Part shown: piece after piece, positions 27,044 through 35,830 of the stretch
Position numbering within the stretch: position 1 is the stretch's first letter
Layout: each line of letters begins with the position of its first letter
Assembly (NCBI RefSeq): GCF_001465545.3
Contig: NZ_CP013480.3
Span: 6,014,001-6,078,000, forward strand
Length of the DNA stretch: 64,000 nt
From: Pandoraea norimbergensis
GTDB taxonomy: Bacteria; Pseudomonadota; Gammaproteobacteria; Burkholderiales; Burkholderiaceae
Direction: 5' to 3'
Program-made: the position numbers and the translations under genes
The notes under the pieces: model-generated
Database searches by the model: none
The model's input: the letters and a program-made list of their open reading frames with translations, nothing else
What the model was told of the DNA's origin: nothing

Positions 27044-27826
27044 TTACATCTGCGTCAGACGCTGGAGCATCTGATCGGACGCCGTCACGGCCTTCGAGTT
27101 GATTTCGTAAGCACGTTGCGCCTGAATCATGTTCACCAGTTCTTCCACCACGTTCACGTTCGACGTTTCAACGTAGTTCTGATTGAGCACGCCCGCGCCG
27201 TTGGTGCCCGGCTGTGCGACGTTCGGTGCGCCTGAGGCGGCCGTCTCGGCGTACAGATTCTCGCCCAGACTTTGCAGACCGGCGTTGTTGATGAACGTGG
27301 CGAGCTGGAACGTACCGATCTGCACGTTGGCCGTGCTGCCCGGTTGCGTCACCGACACCGTACCGTCGCGCGCAATGGTCAGCGACAGGGCGTTGGCGGG
27401 AATCGTGATCGCCGGCTGAATCGGGTAACCCGACGCCGTCACCAACTGACCGTTGTTGTCGACCTGAAACGAGCCGTCGCGCGAGTAGGCAGTCGTGCCG
27501 TCCGGCATCAGCACCTGGAAGAAACCGTCGCCGTTGATGGCCACGTCCTTCGCGTTGCTGGTGGACGTCAGGTTGCCCTGCGTGAAGATGCGCTCGGTCG
27601 CGGCCGGACGCACACCGGTACCCAGTTGCAGGCCCGACGGCAGCAGCGTTTGCTGCGACGACTGGGCGCCGGGCTGGCGAATGGTCTGGTACAGCAGGTC
27701 CTCGAACACCGCACGGCCTTTCTTGAAGCCGTTCGTGCTGGTGTTGGCGAGGTTGTTCGAAATCACGTCCATGTTCGTCTGCTGGGCATTCATGCCGGTA
27801 GCAGCGATGTAGAGCGAACGGATCAT
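27044..27826 (-). CDS. flgG: Distal rod protein FlgG
   Basis: Main subunit of the distal rod (drive shaft). 260 residues, the almost invariant family length. The N-terminus [57 protein letters not shown] and the C-terminus [41 protein letters not shown] are textbook FlgG. It is followed, after a 60-bp gap, by flgH on the same transcript. Confidence 0.97.
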   Translation of the reverse strand: MIRSLYIAATGMNAQQTNMDVISNNLANTSTNGFKKGRAVFEDLLYQTIRQPGAQSSQQTLLPSGLQLGTGVRPAATERIFTQGNLTSTSNAKDVAINGDGFFQVLMPDGTTAYSRDGSFQVDNNGQLVTASGYPIQPAITIPANALSLTIARDGTVSVTQPGSTANVQIGTFQLATFINNAGLQSLGENLYAETAASGAPNVAQPGTNGAGVLNQNYVETSNVNVVEELVNMIQAQRAYEINSKAVTASDQMLQRLTQM

Positions 27827-27884
27827 TTGGTGTTTCTCCCCGTGTACGGTCGTGGCGCGCCGGGTGTGGCGCGCCGTCGGCCCG

Positions 27885-28628
27885 TTAGCTGAAATTCAGC
27901 AACTGGTTGGCGGACTGCTCGTTGGTATCGGCCGTTTGCAGCATCTTCATCTGCATTTCAAACGCACGCGACTGCGAAATCATGTTGACCAGGCTACTGA
28001 CCGGGTTGACGTTGCTGTTCTCGATCGAGCCTGCGACCACGACGACATTCGGGTCGACTTGTACCGGTGCGTTGTTGCCCGTACGGAACAAGCCGTCGTC
28101 GCCGCGCACCAGATTGCCTTCCGGCGGATTGACCAGCTTCAACTGCCCCATCACGGCGATCGAGTTGGGCGGATCGCCCTGCCCCAGCGCCGAAATCGTG
28201 CCGTCGGTGCCGATGGTCACGGCCGCGCCCGGCGGCACGGAGGCCGGCCCGGCGTCGGTCATGACCGGCAGACCGTGCAGCGTGATCTGACCGTCGGCCG
28301 TCATTTCGAGGTTGCCGCCACGGGTGTAGGCTTCGCGGCCCTGCGCATCGCGCACTGCCAGCCAGCCTTGTCCCTGAATGGCGACGTCGAGCGCGCGGCC
28401 CGTTTGCTGCATCGCGCCGGGCGTGAAGTCGGTACCCGGCGTCGAGGTCGTGACGAAGGTACGCGTGCCGGCAGCGCCGTCTTCGGCGCGCACCGGCACC
28501 TGACGGAACGAGGCGAGCTGGGCCCGAAAGCCCGGCGTCGAGACGTTGGCCAGATTGTTGGCGGTGGTCGATTGCTGCTCCATCGCCTGCTTCGCGCCAG
28601 TCATGGCGACATAGATCAGACGATCCAT
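27885..28628 (-). CDS. flgF: Proximal rod protein FlgF
   Basis: 247-residue rod protein with the Flg_bb_rod N-terminus ([46 protein letters not shown]) and the FlgF-type C-terminus ([40 protein letters not shown]). It lies between flgE and flgG in the standard order; its ATG is 40 bp after the flgE stop. Confidence 0.96.
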   Translation of the reverse strand: MDRLIYVAMTGAKQAMEQQSTTANNLANVSTPGFRAQLASFRQVPVRAEDGAAGTRTFVTTSTPGTDFTPGAMQQTGRALDVAIQGQGWLAVRDAQGREAYTRGGNLEMTADGQITLHGLPVMTDAGPASVPPGAAVTIGTDGTISALGQGDPPNSIAVMGQLKLVNPPEGNLVRGDDGLFRTGNNAPVQVDPNVVVVAGSIENSNVNPVSSLVNMISQSRAFEMQMKMLQTADTNEQSANQLLNFS

Positions 28629-28668
28629 CGACGTCCCTCGTGCAAGTTACGCATGCGCGCCGCTCCGC

Positions 28669-29925
28669 TTACAGGTTGACCATCGTTTGCATCAACTGGT
28701 CTTCCGTCTTGATCGTCTGCGCGTTGGCCTGATAGTTGCGCTGCGCGGTGATCATGTGGACCAGTTCGGCGGTCAGATCGACGTTCGAGGCTTCGACGGC
28801 ACCGGCTTGCAGCTTGCCCATGTTCGTACCGCCCGGCACGCCGACGATGGGGATACCCGAGGCGGCCGACTCTTGCCAGAGGTTGTTGCCCATCGGGATC
28901 AGACCCTGCACGTTGTTGAAGTTGGCGAGGGCCACCTGGCCGAGCACCATCGACTGCGTGTTCGAGTACGTACCGACGATCGTGCCGTCCGCGTTGAACG
29001 TGAAGCCCGTCAGGCGGCCCGACGTGTAACCGTTCTGCGTGAGCGTGTTCGGCGTGTACGTGTTGCCGTACTGCGTCGTGCCCGTCAGGCTCATCTTGAT
29101 GTTGCCCGCCGATGCGCCGTTGCCGTACGCAATCGTCGGCAGCGTGATCGGGCCGGTGACGGCAGTGCCCGTCGAGTCGGTTTGTCCCGTAAGACTGCCG
29201 GCCGAGTTGAACGTGAGCGTAGCGACCGGGCCGGTGCCGATCTGCGTCGTGCCATCGACCGACGCGTAGACCTGCCACGTGGCGTTGTTCGTCACCGGGT
29301 CGACGGCCGACTTCTTGAAGTACAGGTTCACGTCGTGGGAATTGCCCAGCGAGTCGTAGACCTTGAGCGACGTACCGTTGGTGTACGAGTTCGGATCGGT
29401 GATCGAGAACGTCGTGGTGTTCACGGCGCTGCGCGAGTCGAGGTTGAACTGACCAGTGATCGTGCTCGTGGCCGTCGGCGCCAGATCGCCCGTCGGAATT
29501 TGCAGAGCGACCGGCGACACGCTGTTGATGATGCCGTTCGGGCCGGCCAGATAGCCGGTCAGCTGGTCACCGTTGGCGTCGACGATGTAGCCGTTCTTGT
29601 CGAGCGAGAACTGACCGTTACGCGTGTAGGCGATGGTGCCGCCGTTCGACACGCGGAAGAAACCGTTGCCGGAGATCGCCAGATCGAGCTGACGGTTCGT
29701 CACGGTGATGTCGCCCTGCGTGAACTGCTGCGAGATGTTCGACACGCGCGTGCCGATCCCGACCGTATTGTTGCCGGCGCCGAACAGCGAGCTGGCGTAG
29801 ATGTCGGCGAATTGCGCCTGACCCTGCTTGAAGCCGACGGTCGCCGCGTTGGCAACGTTGTTGCCGATGACGTCCAGATCCTTGGAGGCGGCGTTCAGGC
29901 CGCTCAGTCCGGTCGAAAAGGCCAT
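28669..29925 (-). CDS. flgE: Flagellar hook protein FlgE
   Basis: Hook subunit, 418 residues. The N-terminus MAFSTGLSGLNAASKDLDVIGNNVANAATVGFKQGQAQFADIYASSLFG is the hook/rod D0 signature, the middle holds the FlgE D1/D2 domains (DSRSAVNTTTFSITDPNSYTNGTSLKVYDSLGNSHDVNLYFKK), and the end is the conserved EASNVDLTAELVHMITAQRNYQANAQTIKTEDQLMQTMVNL. AGGAG lies before the ATG. A gap of 108 bp separates it from flgD, larger than elsewhere in the operon; no clear promoter is visible in it. Confidence 0.97.
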   Translation of the reverse strand: MAFSTGLSGLNAASKDLDVIGNNVANAATVGFKQGQAQFADIYASSLFGAGNNTVGIGTRVSNISQQFTQGDITVTNRQLDLAISGNGFFRVSNGGTIAYTRNGQFSLDKNGYIVDANGDQLTGYLAGPNGIINSVSPVALQIPTGDLAPTATSTITGQFNLDSRSAVNTTTFSITDPNSYTNGTSLKVYDSLGNSHDVNLYFKKSAVDPVTNNATWQVYASVDGTTQIGTGPVATLTFNSAGSLTGQTDSTGTAVTGPITLPTIAYGNGASAGNIKMSLTGTTQYGNTYTPNTLTQNGYTSGRLTGFTFNADGTIVGTYSNTQSMVLGQVALANFNNVQGLIPMGNNLWQESAASGIPIVGVPGGTNMGKLQAGAVEASNVDLTAELVHMITAQRNYQANAQTIKTEDQLMQTMVNL

Positions 29926-30033
29926 GGTGATACTCCTGAAATTCGGTTGACGACGCTATCGGTCGCGATAAAACGGTTAAAGACTGACTTCGCTTGTTAT
30001 GTCGCTTGATACGTATTCGGTGTCACACGCGGC

Positions 30034-30768
30034 TTACAAGATCTCGCGCACATCCGAGAGCTTGATGTTCGAGCCCGTGCCGACGTTGAGCAGCGGCGCG
30101 CCGGTGGTGCTGGCCACCACGCTTTGCACTTGTGCGTACGACAGCAGCGTCGGCGTCACGGCCTTGCCGTTGGACGTTGCGGTGACCGCCAGCGTGTACT
30201 TGCCGTCCGCCACGGCGTTGCCCGCGTCGTCCTTGGCATCCCACGTGAGCGCCTGCACGCCCGCGTCGAGCGCACCCGCGTTGACGGTGCGCACCACCTT
30301 GCCGGTGCTGTCCTTGATCTGGATCGTGACGGTGTCGGAGTCGCTCGGCAGCTCGAAGCCGAACGGCGTGGCCGTCTTGGTCACCGTGCCGTCGGTCGCC
30401 GTGGTGCTGCCCACGCCGATGTTGTTGCCCGGGATCAGCACGCCCTTGCCGACCAGCGCTGCGGCTTGCAGGCTCTGCGTCGAATTGAGCTGCGAGGTCA
30501 CCGACGACAGCGTGGTGTTCAACTGGGTGATGCCCGAGACCGTGCTGATCTGCGCGAGCTGCGAGGTCACCTGCGAGTTGTCCATCGGGTTGAGCGGATC
30601 CTGATTGTTCATCTGGGCGACGAGCAACTTCAGGAAGCTGTTCTGCAAATCGTCCGCGCTGCCGGCCGACGATTTGGAGCTCGAGCTGCTGCTATTGGCG
30701 GTGCCGTTGACCGAATCGAGGAAGGTCTGCGAGAAATTCGCTGCGTTCGACGTATTGATACTTGCCAT
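30034..30768 (-). CDS. flgD: Hook cap / assembly scaffold FlgD
   Basis: Cap that guides FlgE polymerisation and is then replaced by FlgK. 244 residues. The N-terminal segment has the diagnostic NSFLKLLVAQMNNQDPLNPMDNSQVTSQLAQISTVSGI (about 43-80). The C-terminal half has the tudor/fibronectin-like pair (DSTGKVVRTVNAGALDAGVQALTWDAKDDAGNAVADGKYTLAVTAT). A serine run (about 21-32) lies near the N-terminus. The gene lies 22 bp after flgC. Confidence 0.95.
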   Translation of the reverse strand: MASINTSNAANFSQTFLDSVNGTANSSSSSSKSSAGSADDLQNSFLKLLVAQMNNQDPLNPMDNSQVTSQLAQISTVSGITQLNTTLSSVTSQLNSTQSLQAAALVGKGVLIPGNNIGVGSTTATDGTVTKTATPFGFELPSDSDTVTIQIKDSTGKVVRTVNAGALDAGVQALTWDAKDDAGNAVADGKYTLAVTATSNGKAVTPTLLSYAQVQSVVASTTGAPLLNVGTGSNIKLSDVREIL

Positions 30769-30790
30769 CTTCTGGTCTCCGCGCGGCTGC

Positions 30791-31195
30791 TTATTGGCCG
30801 ACCGTGAGGGTTTTGAGCATCAGCGTCTTGGCGGTGTTGAGCGCCTCGACGTTGGCCTGATAGGAGCGGGAGGCGGAGATCATGTTGACCATCTCCTCCA
30901 CCGGGTTGACGTTGGGCATCGTCACGTAGCCCTGCGCGTTGGCCGCCGGGTTCTTCGGGTCGTAGACGGTCTTGAGCGGCGACGAGTCTTCGACCACGCC
31001 CGCGACCTTCACACCGCCCACTTCGCTGCCCGTCACCGGGTTCACCTGAAACACGACCTGTTTGGCGCGGTACGGCTGCCCGTCCGGCCCGGTCACGCTC
31101 TCGGCATTGGCCAGATTGCTGGCGGTGACGTTCATGCGCTGCGACTGGGCCGTCATGGCCGACCCGGCGACATCGAAAATGCTCATGAGTGGCAT
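30791..31195 (-). CDS. flgC: Proximal rod protein FlgC
   Basis: 134-residue rod subunit. The N-terminus [46 protein letters not shown] and the C-terminus [40 protein letters not shown] are typical. Two starts are close: ATG 31195 (with AAGGG upstream) and ATG 31186, where family similarity begins. The first is used because of the ribosome site. It lies five bases after flgB. Confidence 0.96.
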   Translation of the reverse strand: MPLMSIFDVAGSAMTAQSQRMNVTASNLANAESVTGPDGQPYRAKQVVFQVNPVTGSEVGGVKVAGVVEDSSPLKTVYDPKNPAANAQGYVTMPNVNPVEEMVNMISASRSYQANVEALNTAKTLMLKTLTVGQ

Positions 31196-31200
31196 GGCGC

Positions 31201-31638
31201 TTACCCTTGACTCGTGATGGCCGCCAGCATCGTCTTGATCTGGCTGGAGAGGACCGTGAGGCCCGTTTGGTAATGCACGGCGTTATCGGCGAAGTTCACC
31301 CGCTCGGCGTCGAGTTCGACGGTGTTGCCGTCGATGCTTTGCTGATACGGCACGCGGTAAAGCAATTCAGGGCTGCCCATGGCCGGGGCCGGCGTCGTGG
31401 CGCGCGCAGCGATATGGCGCGAGGAGGTGCGCGTGAGCGACACGCTCGACTCGGTGGCGAGTTGCTGCTGGGCGCCGCGCTCGACCGCCTGACTCAACGC
31501 GTTGTTGAAGTCGACGTCGCGCGCTTTGTAGCCCGGGGTATCGGCATTGGCGATGTTCGAGGAAATGACTTCCTGACGATACGCGCGCATGGCTAACGCC
31601 TGCTGGTTGAACCGCATTGCCGCGTCCAGTTTGTCCAT
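31201..31638 (-). CDS. flgB: Proximal rod protein FlgB
   Basis: First gene of the flg operon, 145 residues. The start at 31638 gives [52 protein letters not shown], the FlgB N-terminus; the open frame extends 42 codons further without family similarity. A purine-rich GAGGCGAG precedes the ATG. FlgB contacts FliE at the rod base. The promoter must lie in the divergent gap shared with flgA. Confidence 0.96.
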   Translation of the reverse strand: MDKLDAAMRFNQQALAMRAYRQEVISSNIANADTPGYKARDVDFNNALSQAVERGAQQQLATESSVSLTRTSSRHIAARATTPAPAMGSPELLYRVPYQQSIDGNTVELDAERVNFADNAVHYQTGLTVLSSQIKTMLAAITSQG

Positions 31639-32069
31639 GATCTCGCCTCGCTCGATGCTTGCCTTGATGCCCGGTACTGCTGAATAAGATGGCCCCCGCT
31701 GCCCGGGACGCCGCGATCGGTGTCCACTGGCGTCTGCGGTGTGCGCCGCTGAGCGCTGGCTCATCGGCGTGTACAGACGGGATGCCCTGCCGGGTCCGAA
31801 AAAAGTACGGACCTTTTGGCATGCTTCGCATCGTATGCCTCACCCCGTCGGTTCAATCGGAGGAATAGCAAGGGTATTGACCGCCATTTCGACCCATAGC
31901 GTGGGGCCGGACGTCTCTAGAATGGCTTCCTGACGGCATCGGGCGGAGCTCGCCCCCCAGGCACAGGAGCGCTGCCCGGTGTCGTCGGCTTCTGAAGAGG
32001 GACGCGACGTCCCGGATGGTTGAGCGTGCGGCTGACGCAACAGCGGGCCGCGCCGCAAGGAGAGAGAGC
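31639..32069. promoter_or_regulatory. flgB/flgA divergent intergenic region
   Basis: 431 bp between the divergent flg operons, expected to carry FlhDC-activated promoters. Visible structure: a dyad GGTCCG (31793-31798) / CGGACC (31808-31813) with a 9-base A-rich loop and trailing TTTT, and a perfect GGGAC-GCGAC-GTCCC dyad (31999-32013) close to flgA. I see no convincing sigma-70, sigma-54 or FliA consensus and no gene. Confidence 0.45.
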
Positions 32070-33122
32070 ATGGCTGGCAAGTTCGGCGGCAGTTCCGCCT
32101 TGGCCTCCCGCGCGCGACAAGCGCTGCGGCATGGCCGGCGCACGGCCGTACTGCGCTCCGGCCTGCTGGCTTCGGTGCTGGCACTGGCGGGTGGATTTGG
32201 CCTCGCAGGCGTCGCCGGCATGGCAAATGCGGCCAATCCCGCGCAAGGCATCGCCACCGATCCCAACGCCCAGAATCTCGGCGATACCCTCGGACCCGGT
32301 GCCATCGTCATCCCCGGCAACAATGCCGCAGCGGGTGGCGTAGCGACCAACGCGCCGAACAATCCGCGCTCGGTTGCCCCGGCGGCTGCGGTGAACGCCA
32401 ACAACGGCTATGCCAATGGCGGCGCGAATGGCGGCGTAGCAAGCGCACCGGCGCAGCAAGCCGCGCAAGCCCCCCAGAACAATTCCCAGTTCCAGAACAC
32501 GGAAACCGTACGGCAGACTGCCGAGCGGTTTCTGCGCGAACAGACGACCGGCTTGCCCGGACGCGTAACCATTACCGTGGGTGACGCGGTATCGGACCGC
32601 ATGCCGGCGTGCGGCGCGCTTGAGCCGTTCCTGCCGCCGGGTGCGCGCCTGTGGGGGTCGACCACGGTGGGCGTGCGTTGCGCGGGCGAGCGCCCGTGGA
32701 CGCTCTACCTGCAAGCCCGCGTGAGCATCAACGCGACCTATTTTGTGGCCGCGCGCCAGATCAACCCGGGCGAGACCATCGGCCCGAACGATCTGTCGCC
32801 GCGTCAGGGCGACCTCACGCTGTTGCCGCGCACGGTGGCCACCGACGCCGGGCAGATCGTAGGCACCGTGGCCGTGAACCGTATTACGTCGGGCTTGCCG
32901 ATCCGCTCAGACCTGTTGCGCAGTGCCATCGCCGTGCAGCAAGGCCAGACCGTGCGTGTGGTCACGCGGGGTTCTGGCTTTGAGGTGAGCACCGAGGGTC
33001 AGGTGCTGTCGCGGGCCAGTGCGGGCGACCCGGTTCAGGTGCGTACACGCGCCGGTCAGGTCATCAGCGGCACCGTGAAAAGCAACAAACAGGGCAATAT
33101 TGAAGTCGAAGTTGCACTATAA
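32070..33122 (+). CDS. flgA: P-ring assembly chaperone FlgA
   Basis: Periplasmic chaperone for FlgI. 350 residues from the ATG at 32070, which has AAGGAG (32057-32062) seven bases before it. An export signal is likely: a basic n-region (RARQALRHGRRTAVLRSG) then LLASVLALAGGFGLAGVAGMANA. An Asn/Ala/Gly-rich low-complexity linker (about 85-150) makes the protein longer than Salmonella FlgA (219). The C-terminal SAF-type domain is clear: GQTVRVVTRGSGFEVSTEGQVLSRASAGDPVQVRTRAGQVISGTV, preceded by VAARQINPGETIGPNDLSPRQGDLTLLP. It is followed by flgM after a gap that carries a FliA-type promoter. Confidence 0.95.
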   Translation: MAGKFGGSSALASRARQALRHGRRTAVLRSGLLASVLALAGGFGLAGVAGMANAANPAQGIATDPNAQNLGDTLGPGAIVIPGNNAAAGGVATNAPNNPRSVAPAAAVNANNGYANGGANGGVASAPAQQAAQAPQNNSQFQNTETVRQTAERFLREQTTGLPGRVTITVGDAVSDRMPACGALEPFLPPGARLWGSTTVGVRCAGERPWTLYLQARVSINATYFVAARQINPGETIGPNDLSPRQGDLTLLPRTVATDAGQIVGTVAVNRITSGLPIRSDLLRSAIAVQQGQTVRVVTRGSGFEVSTEGQVLSRASAGDPVQVRTRAGQVISGTVKSNKQGNIEVEVAL

Positions 33123-33196
33123 GTAAGTATTCACTCTTACCAAGAATTTGCTGACTTCACCCGGGCACTTGAACTGGTAACAGTATGTTACTTGCC

Positions 33197-33223
33197 TAAA
33201 GTTACAGCGGATAATGCCGTTAC
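33197..33223 (+). promoter_or_regulatory. FliA (sigma-28) promoter for flgMN
   Basis: TAAAGTT (33197-33203) with 15 bases between TAAA and GCCGTTAC (33216-33223). The -35, the spacing and six of eight -10 positions match the FliA consensus. It ends 25 bp before the flgM ATG. It would let FliA raise its own anti-sigma factor, the known feedback in this family. It is the best FliA-type match in the window at the normal spacing. Confidence 0.75.
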
Positions 33224-33248
33224 ACAGGCAGGTTTCTGGGGAAAGCAC

Positions 33249-33584
33249 ATGAAAATCGAACCACCCGCCAATCCGTTGCCCGGCGTCGGCCCGACGAAGG
33301 GGACGACGACCGATCGGACGAGCACCGGCGCTGCGAGCGCTGACGGCGCGGCTACGCCTGCGGCCGGTAATGACGCGAGCGTGAGCACGAGCGCGTTGTC
33401 GTCGGAGATGCGCGCGTTGCAAGCGGCCCTGGCCCAAACGGGGTCGGCCGACATCGACGTCGCCAAGGTGTCCGAGATCAAGCAAGCGATTGCGGAAGGG
33501 CGTCTTACCATCGATCCCAGCAAGATTGCGGACGGGCTCATTTCGACCGCACGCGATCTGCTCTCCACGCAATCGAACTCATGA
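33249..33584 (+). CDS. flgM: Anti-sigma-28 factor FlgM
   Basis: Binds and blocks FliA until the hook is done, then leaves the cell through the export channel. 111 residues from the ATG at 33249 (MKIEPPANPLPGV); the open frame extends to 33192 but would overlap the promoter. The N-terminal half is Thr/Ala/Ser-rich and disordered, as needed for export; the C-terminal FliA-binding helices read ALSSEMRALQAALAQTGSADIDVAKVSEIKQAIAEGRLTIDPSKIADGLISTARDLL, the FlgM signature. It overlaps flgN by ATGA. Confidence 0.95.
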   Translation: MKIEPPANPLPGVGPTKGTTTDRTSTGAASADGAATPAAGNDASVSTSALSSEMRALQAALAQTGSADIDVAKVSEIKQAIAEGRLTIDPSKIADGLISTARDLLSTQSNS

Positions 33585-34039
33585 ACACCGAAGCCCTGCT
33601 GACTGCCCTCACGACCGAGATGAACGCGATCAACGCGTTTTCGGCGTTGCTAGGCGAAGAACAGCAGGCTTTGGTCAGTGGCACGCTCGACTCGCTGCCT
33701 GAGTTGACCGAGCGCAAGACGCGCGCGGTCACCGACCTCGCGACGCTCGGTCGCGAGCGCGATGCGCAATTGCAAGCGTTGGGTTATTCGCCGGATGAAG
33801 CCGGTGCGACGGCGGCTGCCGCCAGCGAACCGCGTCTGGGCGCCGCGTGGCAGGCATTGTTGGCCGCTGCGGCCGAAGCCAAGCGCGCCAACGACACCAA
33901 TGGCGTACTCATCCGCACCCGCCTGACGTACACCCAGCAAGCGCTGAACGTGCTGTACGGCCCGGAACAGAACGCCCCGCTCTACGGCCCCGACGGCCGC
34001 ACCACACCGCGCTCTAGCGGTGGGAGTGTGACGGCGTAA
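33581..34039 (+). CDS. flgN: FlgK/FlgL export chaperone FlgN
   Basis: Helical cytoplasmic chaperone for the junction proteins FlgK and FlgL. 152 residues. The helices AFSALLGEEQQALVSGTLDSLPELTERKTRAVTDLATLGRERDAQL fit the FlgN pattern (paired antiparallel helices around a conserved LxxLxxxK). The C-terminal NVLYGPEQNAPLYGPDGRTT is a frequent betaproteobacterial FlgN/FlgN-like ending. It is coupled to flgM by a 4-bp overlap. Confidence 0.93.
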   Translation: MNTEALLTALTTEMNAINAFSALLGEEQQALVSGTLDSLPELTERKTRAVTDLATLGRERDAQLQALGYSPDEAGATAAAASEPRLGAAWQALLAAAAEAKRANDTNGVLIRTRLTYTQQALNVLYGPEQNAPLYGPDGRTTPRSSGGSVTA

Positions 34040-34081
34040 TCACGCCAATCGCGGTGCGCCCTGCCCGCCTGACGCAACGCG

Positions 34082-34408
34082 TTAGTTTGCCGCCAGTTTC
34101 AGACTCGCCAGCCGGTTCAGGCTGACCCCCAATTCCGCAGCTTCAATCACCAGCGCACGGTGCAGCGTTGGAGGAATCCGCACGCGAAATTCTCCGCTAT
34201 AGCGATGTTCCGCGAGGGGCGCGGGAACAGCTTCGCCATTCGCCTGCATATCCGCCACCACTTCGGCGACGACTTTCCGAATCCCATCAAGCGCTCCCTC
34301 CGGCGTCACGTCCAGCCACGACAGGGAAGGAAACTCGGTACATAGACCGACGTGCTCGTTGTCTTCGGGCGACCAGGTCAGGCGGTAGGTGTAGTGATCA
34401 ATGTCCAC
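34082..34408 (-). CDS. hicB: HicB-type antitoxin
   Basis: 108 residues. The N-terminal half is the partly degraded RNase H-like HicB fold (YTYRLTWSPEDNEHVGLCTEFPSLSWLDVTPEGALDGIRKVVAEVVADM). The C-terminal half is a ribbon-helix-helix DNA-binding segment (YSGEFRVRIPPTLHRALVIEAAELGVSLNRLASLKL). It neutralises HicA and should repress the operon. Its start overlaps the hicA stop by 11 bp, the toxin-first order usual for hicAB. It ends 42 bp from flgN, in convergent orientation. Confidence 0.92.
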   Translation of the reverse strand: MDIDHYTYRLTWSPEDNEHVGLCTEFPSLSWLDVTPEGALDGIRKVVAEVVADMQANGEAVPAPLAEHRYSGEFRVRIPPTLHRALVIEAAELGVSLNRLASLKLAAN

Positions 34409-34652
34409 GGTGGCGGTCCTCGAATTTGCGGATAGCTTCTAGAACCTGGCGTACCTGATAGCCTTTCGCCATCCCTCGCGAATTTTGCAGATTAATGCGG
34501 GGATCCCCTTGCCAAGGTGTCTTGAACACGGTGTGACTGCCCGATCGCCGGGGAACGCCAAAGTACATTTCACACAAAGACACCAATTCGATAAACCGGA
34601 CGTTATCCGGTTCACGGACGATTTTGGCAAGACGTTTGGCGGAAGATGACAT
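34398..34652 (-). CDS. hicA: HicA-type mRNA interferase toxin
   Basis: 84 residues from the ATG at 34652. It has the double-stranded RNA-binding fold pattern with the catalytic histidine H40 in RSGSHTVFKTPW, and the C-terminal KGYQVRQVLEAIRKFEDRH helix. HicA toxins cleave mRNA independently of translation. The upstream ATG at 34688 would place the operator-like dyad (34661-34678) inside the gene, so the shorter form is preferred; the ribosome site before it is weak. The active-site histidine is intact, suggesting a working toxin. Confidence 0.9.
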   Translation of the reverse strand: MSSSAKRLAKIVREPDNVRFIELVSLCEMYFGVPRRSGSHTVFKTPWQGDPRINLQNSRGMAKGYQVRQVLEAIRKFEDRHRGH

Positions 34653-34660
34653 GCCAGAAT

Positions 34661-34678
34661 GGTGCCAATAATAGCACC
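34661..34678 (-). promoter_or_regulatory. Operator-like dyad before hicAB
   Basis: GGTGC (34661-34665) and GCACC (34674-34678) flank an A/T-rich core; the symmetry partly extends inward. It lies 8 bp before the hicA start, where the HicB ribbon-helix-helix domain would be expected to bind. Confidence 0.6.
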
Positions 34679-34780
34679 ACCTCGACAAGCCTGATTATTC
34701 CGAAAAATTTGTGATCAGCGGACATCACCGCATTTGCCACGTACGATCCCCCGTTTGTCGTGACCACGCGCAGCCAGCAC

Positions 34781-35032
34781 ATGCCTATTTCCCCGCCTGA
34801 TTTCATCGGCATTCTCGGCGCCGCATTCGTGGTGCTCGCCTACTTCCTGAATCAACGCGGACGACTGTCGTCCAGCGATTGGCGCTTTCCCGGCATCAAT
34901 TTGTGTGGTTCGGTTTTGATTACGGTGTCCCTCATCTACAACCCGAACCCGGCTTCTCTATTGATCGAAATCTTCTGGGGAGCAATTAGTCTCTACGGAT
35001 TGCAAAAAGCCCTCAGACGCGCGAGCGCCTGA
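34781..35032 (+). CDS. Small membrane protein, CBU_0592-like
   Basis: 83 residues with three hydrophobic segments: FIGILGAAFVVLAYFLNQRG (about 7-26), FPGINLCGSVLITVSLIYN (about 35-53) and LLIEIFWGAISLYGLQKAL (about 59-77). This three-helix pattern with the conserved N-terminal G-x-x-x-VxxAYxL matches the small integral proteins named after CBU_0592; their function is unknown. A GTG at 34760 would add seven residues, but the hydrophobic pattern begins after the ATG at 34781. It is unrelated to flagella. The strong terminator at 35005 overlaps its 3' end. Confidence 0.75.
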   Translation: MPISPPDFIGILGAAFVVLAYFLNQRGRLSSSDWRFPGINLCGSVLITVSLIYNPNPASLLIEIFWGAISLYGLQKALRRASA

Positions 35033-35040
35033 GGGCTTTT
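35005..35040. terminator. Bidirectional terminator after fliA and the small membrane gene
   Basis: AAAAGCCCTCAG (35005-35016) pairs perfectly with CTGAGGGCTTTT (35029-35040), 12 bp with a 12-base loop. T-runs face both ways, so it ends fliA (-) and the CBU_0592-like gene (+), whose stop codon lies in the right arm. Confidence 0.92.
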
Positions 35041-35064
35041 CTGTTCTGCTAATGACGTTACCGT

Positions 35065-35793
35065 TTAACCCGCCGACGTCCACGCCTTATCGCGCAGCGT
35101 CGCGCGCAAACGTGAAATCGCCTGGCTGTGTAACTGGCACACGCGCGATTCGCTGACTTCGAGCACCGCACCGATCTCGCGCAGATTCAGCCCCTGCTCG
35201 TAGTACAAGCTCATCAGCAACTTCTCGCGGTCCGGCAGCCGGTCGATCGCATCCACCACGCCGTGACGCAACCCCTCGTCGAGCAGCATCTTGAGCGGGT
35301 CCGCCCCCGGGTCTGCGCAAATCCGGTCGATGAACGGCTCTTCATCCGCCGATTCGAAGTCTTCGTAGTAGATCAACTGGCAGCCGTGCACATCCTGCAA
35401 CATCTGCTGATACTCAGTCAGTCCGATCGACAACTCGCCCGCAATCTCGCTCTCCGACGGGCCACGGCCCAGCCGTTGCTCCAGCCGCTGCACCGCCTTC
35501 TCGATCTGACGCGCCGTCTTGCGAATGCCGCGTGACGCCCAATCCAGCTCGCGCAACTCGTCAAGCATCGCGCCGCGAATGCGCTGACTCGCGTACGTCT
35601 CGAACTGCGCACCCTGCGTTTCCTGATACCGGTTCGCTGCATCGAGCAGCCCCAGCATGCCGGCCTGAATCAGGTCTTCCAGCTCCACACTCGCCGGCAG
35701 CTTGGCCATCAATTGCAGCGCCAGTCGGCGCACCAACGGCGCGTATTGGGTCAGCGTGTCGTTCGTGTCGACCTTCCCGCGCGCGGTATACAT
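35065..35793 (-). CDS. fliA: Flagellar sigma factor FliA (sigma-28)
   Basis: RNA polymerase sigma factor for late flagellar and chemotaxis genes. 242 residues from the ATG at 35793 (MYTARGKVDTNDTLTQYAPLVRRLALQLMAKLPASVELEDLIQAGMLGLLDAANRY), with GGAGGG just before it; the frame continues 24 codons upstream into the end of flhG without need. Region 2 (ASQRIRGAMLDELRELDWASRGIRKTARQIE) and region 4 (LPDREKLLMSLYYEQGLNLREIGAVLEVSESRVCQLHSQAISRLR) are intact. It is the last gene of the flhB-flhA-flhF-flhG-fliA run. Confidence 0.97.
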   Translation of the reverse strand: MYTARGKVDTNDTLTQYAPLVRRLALQLMAKLPASVELEDLIQAGMLGLLDAANRYQETQGAQFETYASQRIRGAMLDELRELDWASRGIRKTARQIEKAVQRLEQRLGRGPSESEIAGELSIGLTEYQQMLQDVHGCQLIYYEDFESADEEPFIDRICADPGADPLKMLLDEGLRHGVVDAIDRLPDREKLLMSLYYEQGLNLREIGAVLEVSESRVCQLHSQAISRLRATLRDKAWTSAG

Positions 35794-35830
35794 GTTTCCC
35801 TCCGCTTCCTCTCGACGCGTGCCGTGGCGC

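Noticed and set aside
31819-31832. Sigma-54-like TGGCA ... CGCA before flgA
   Set aside because: The GG and GC elements are 8 rather than 10 bases apart, and the rest of the consensus is missing.
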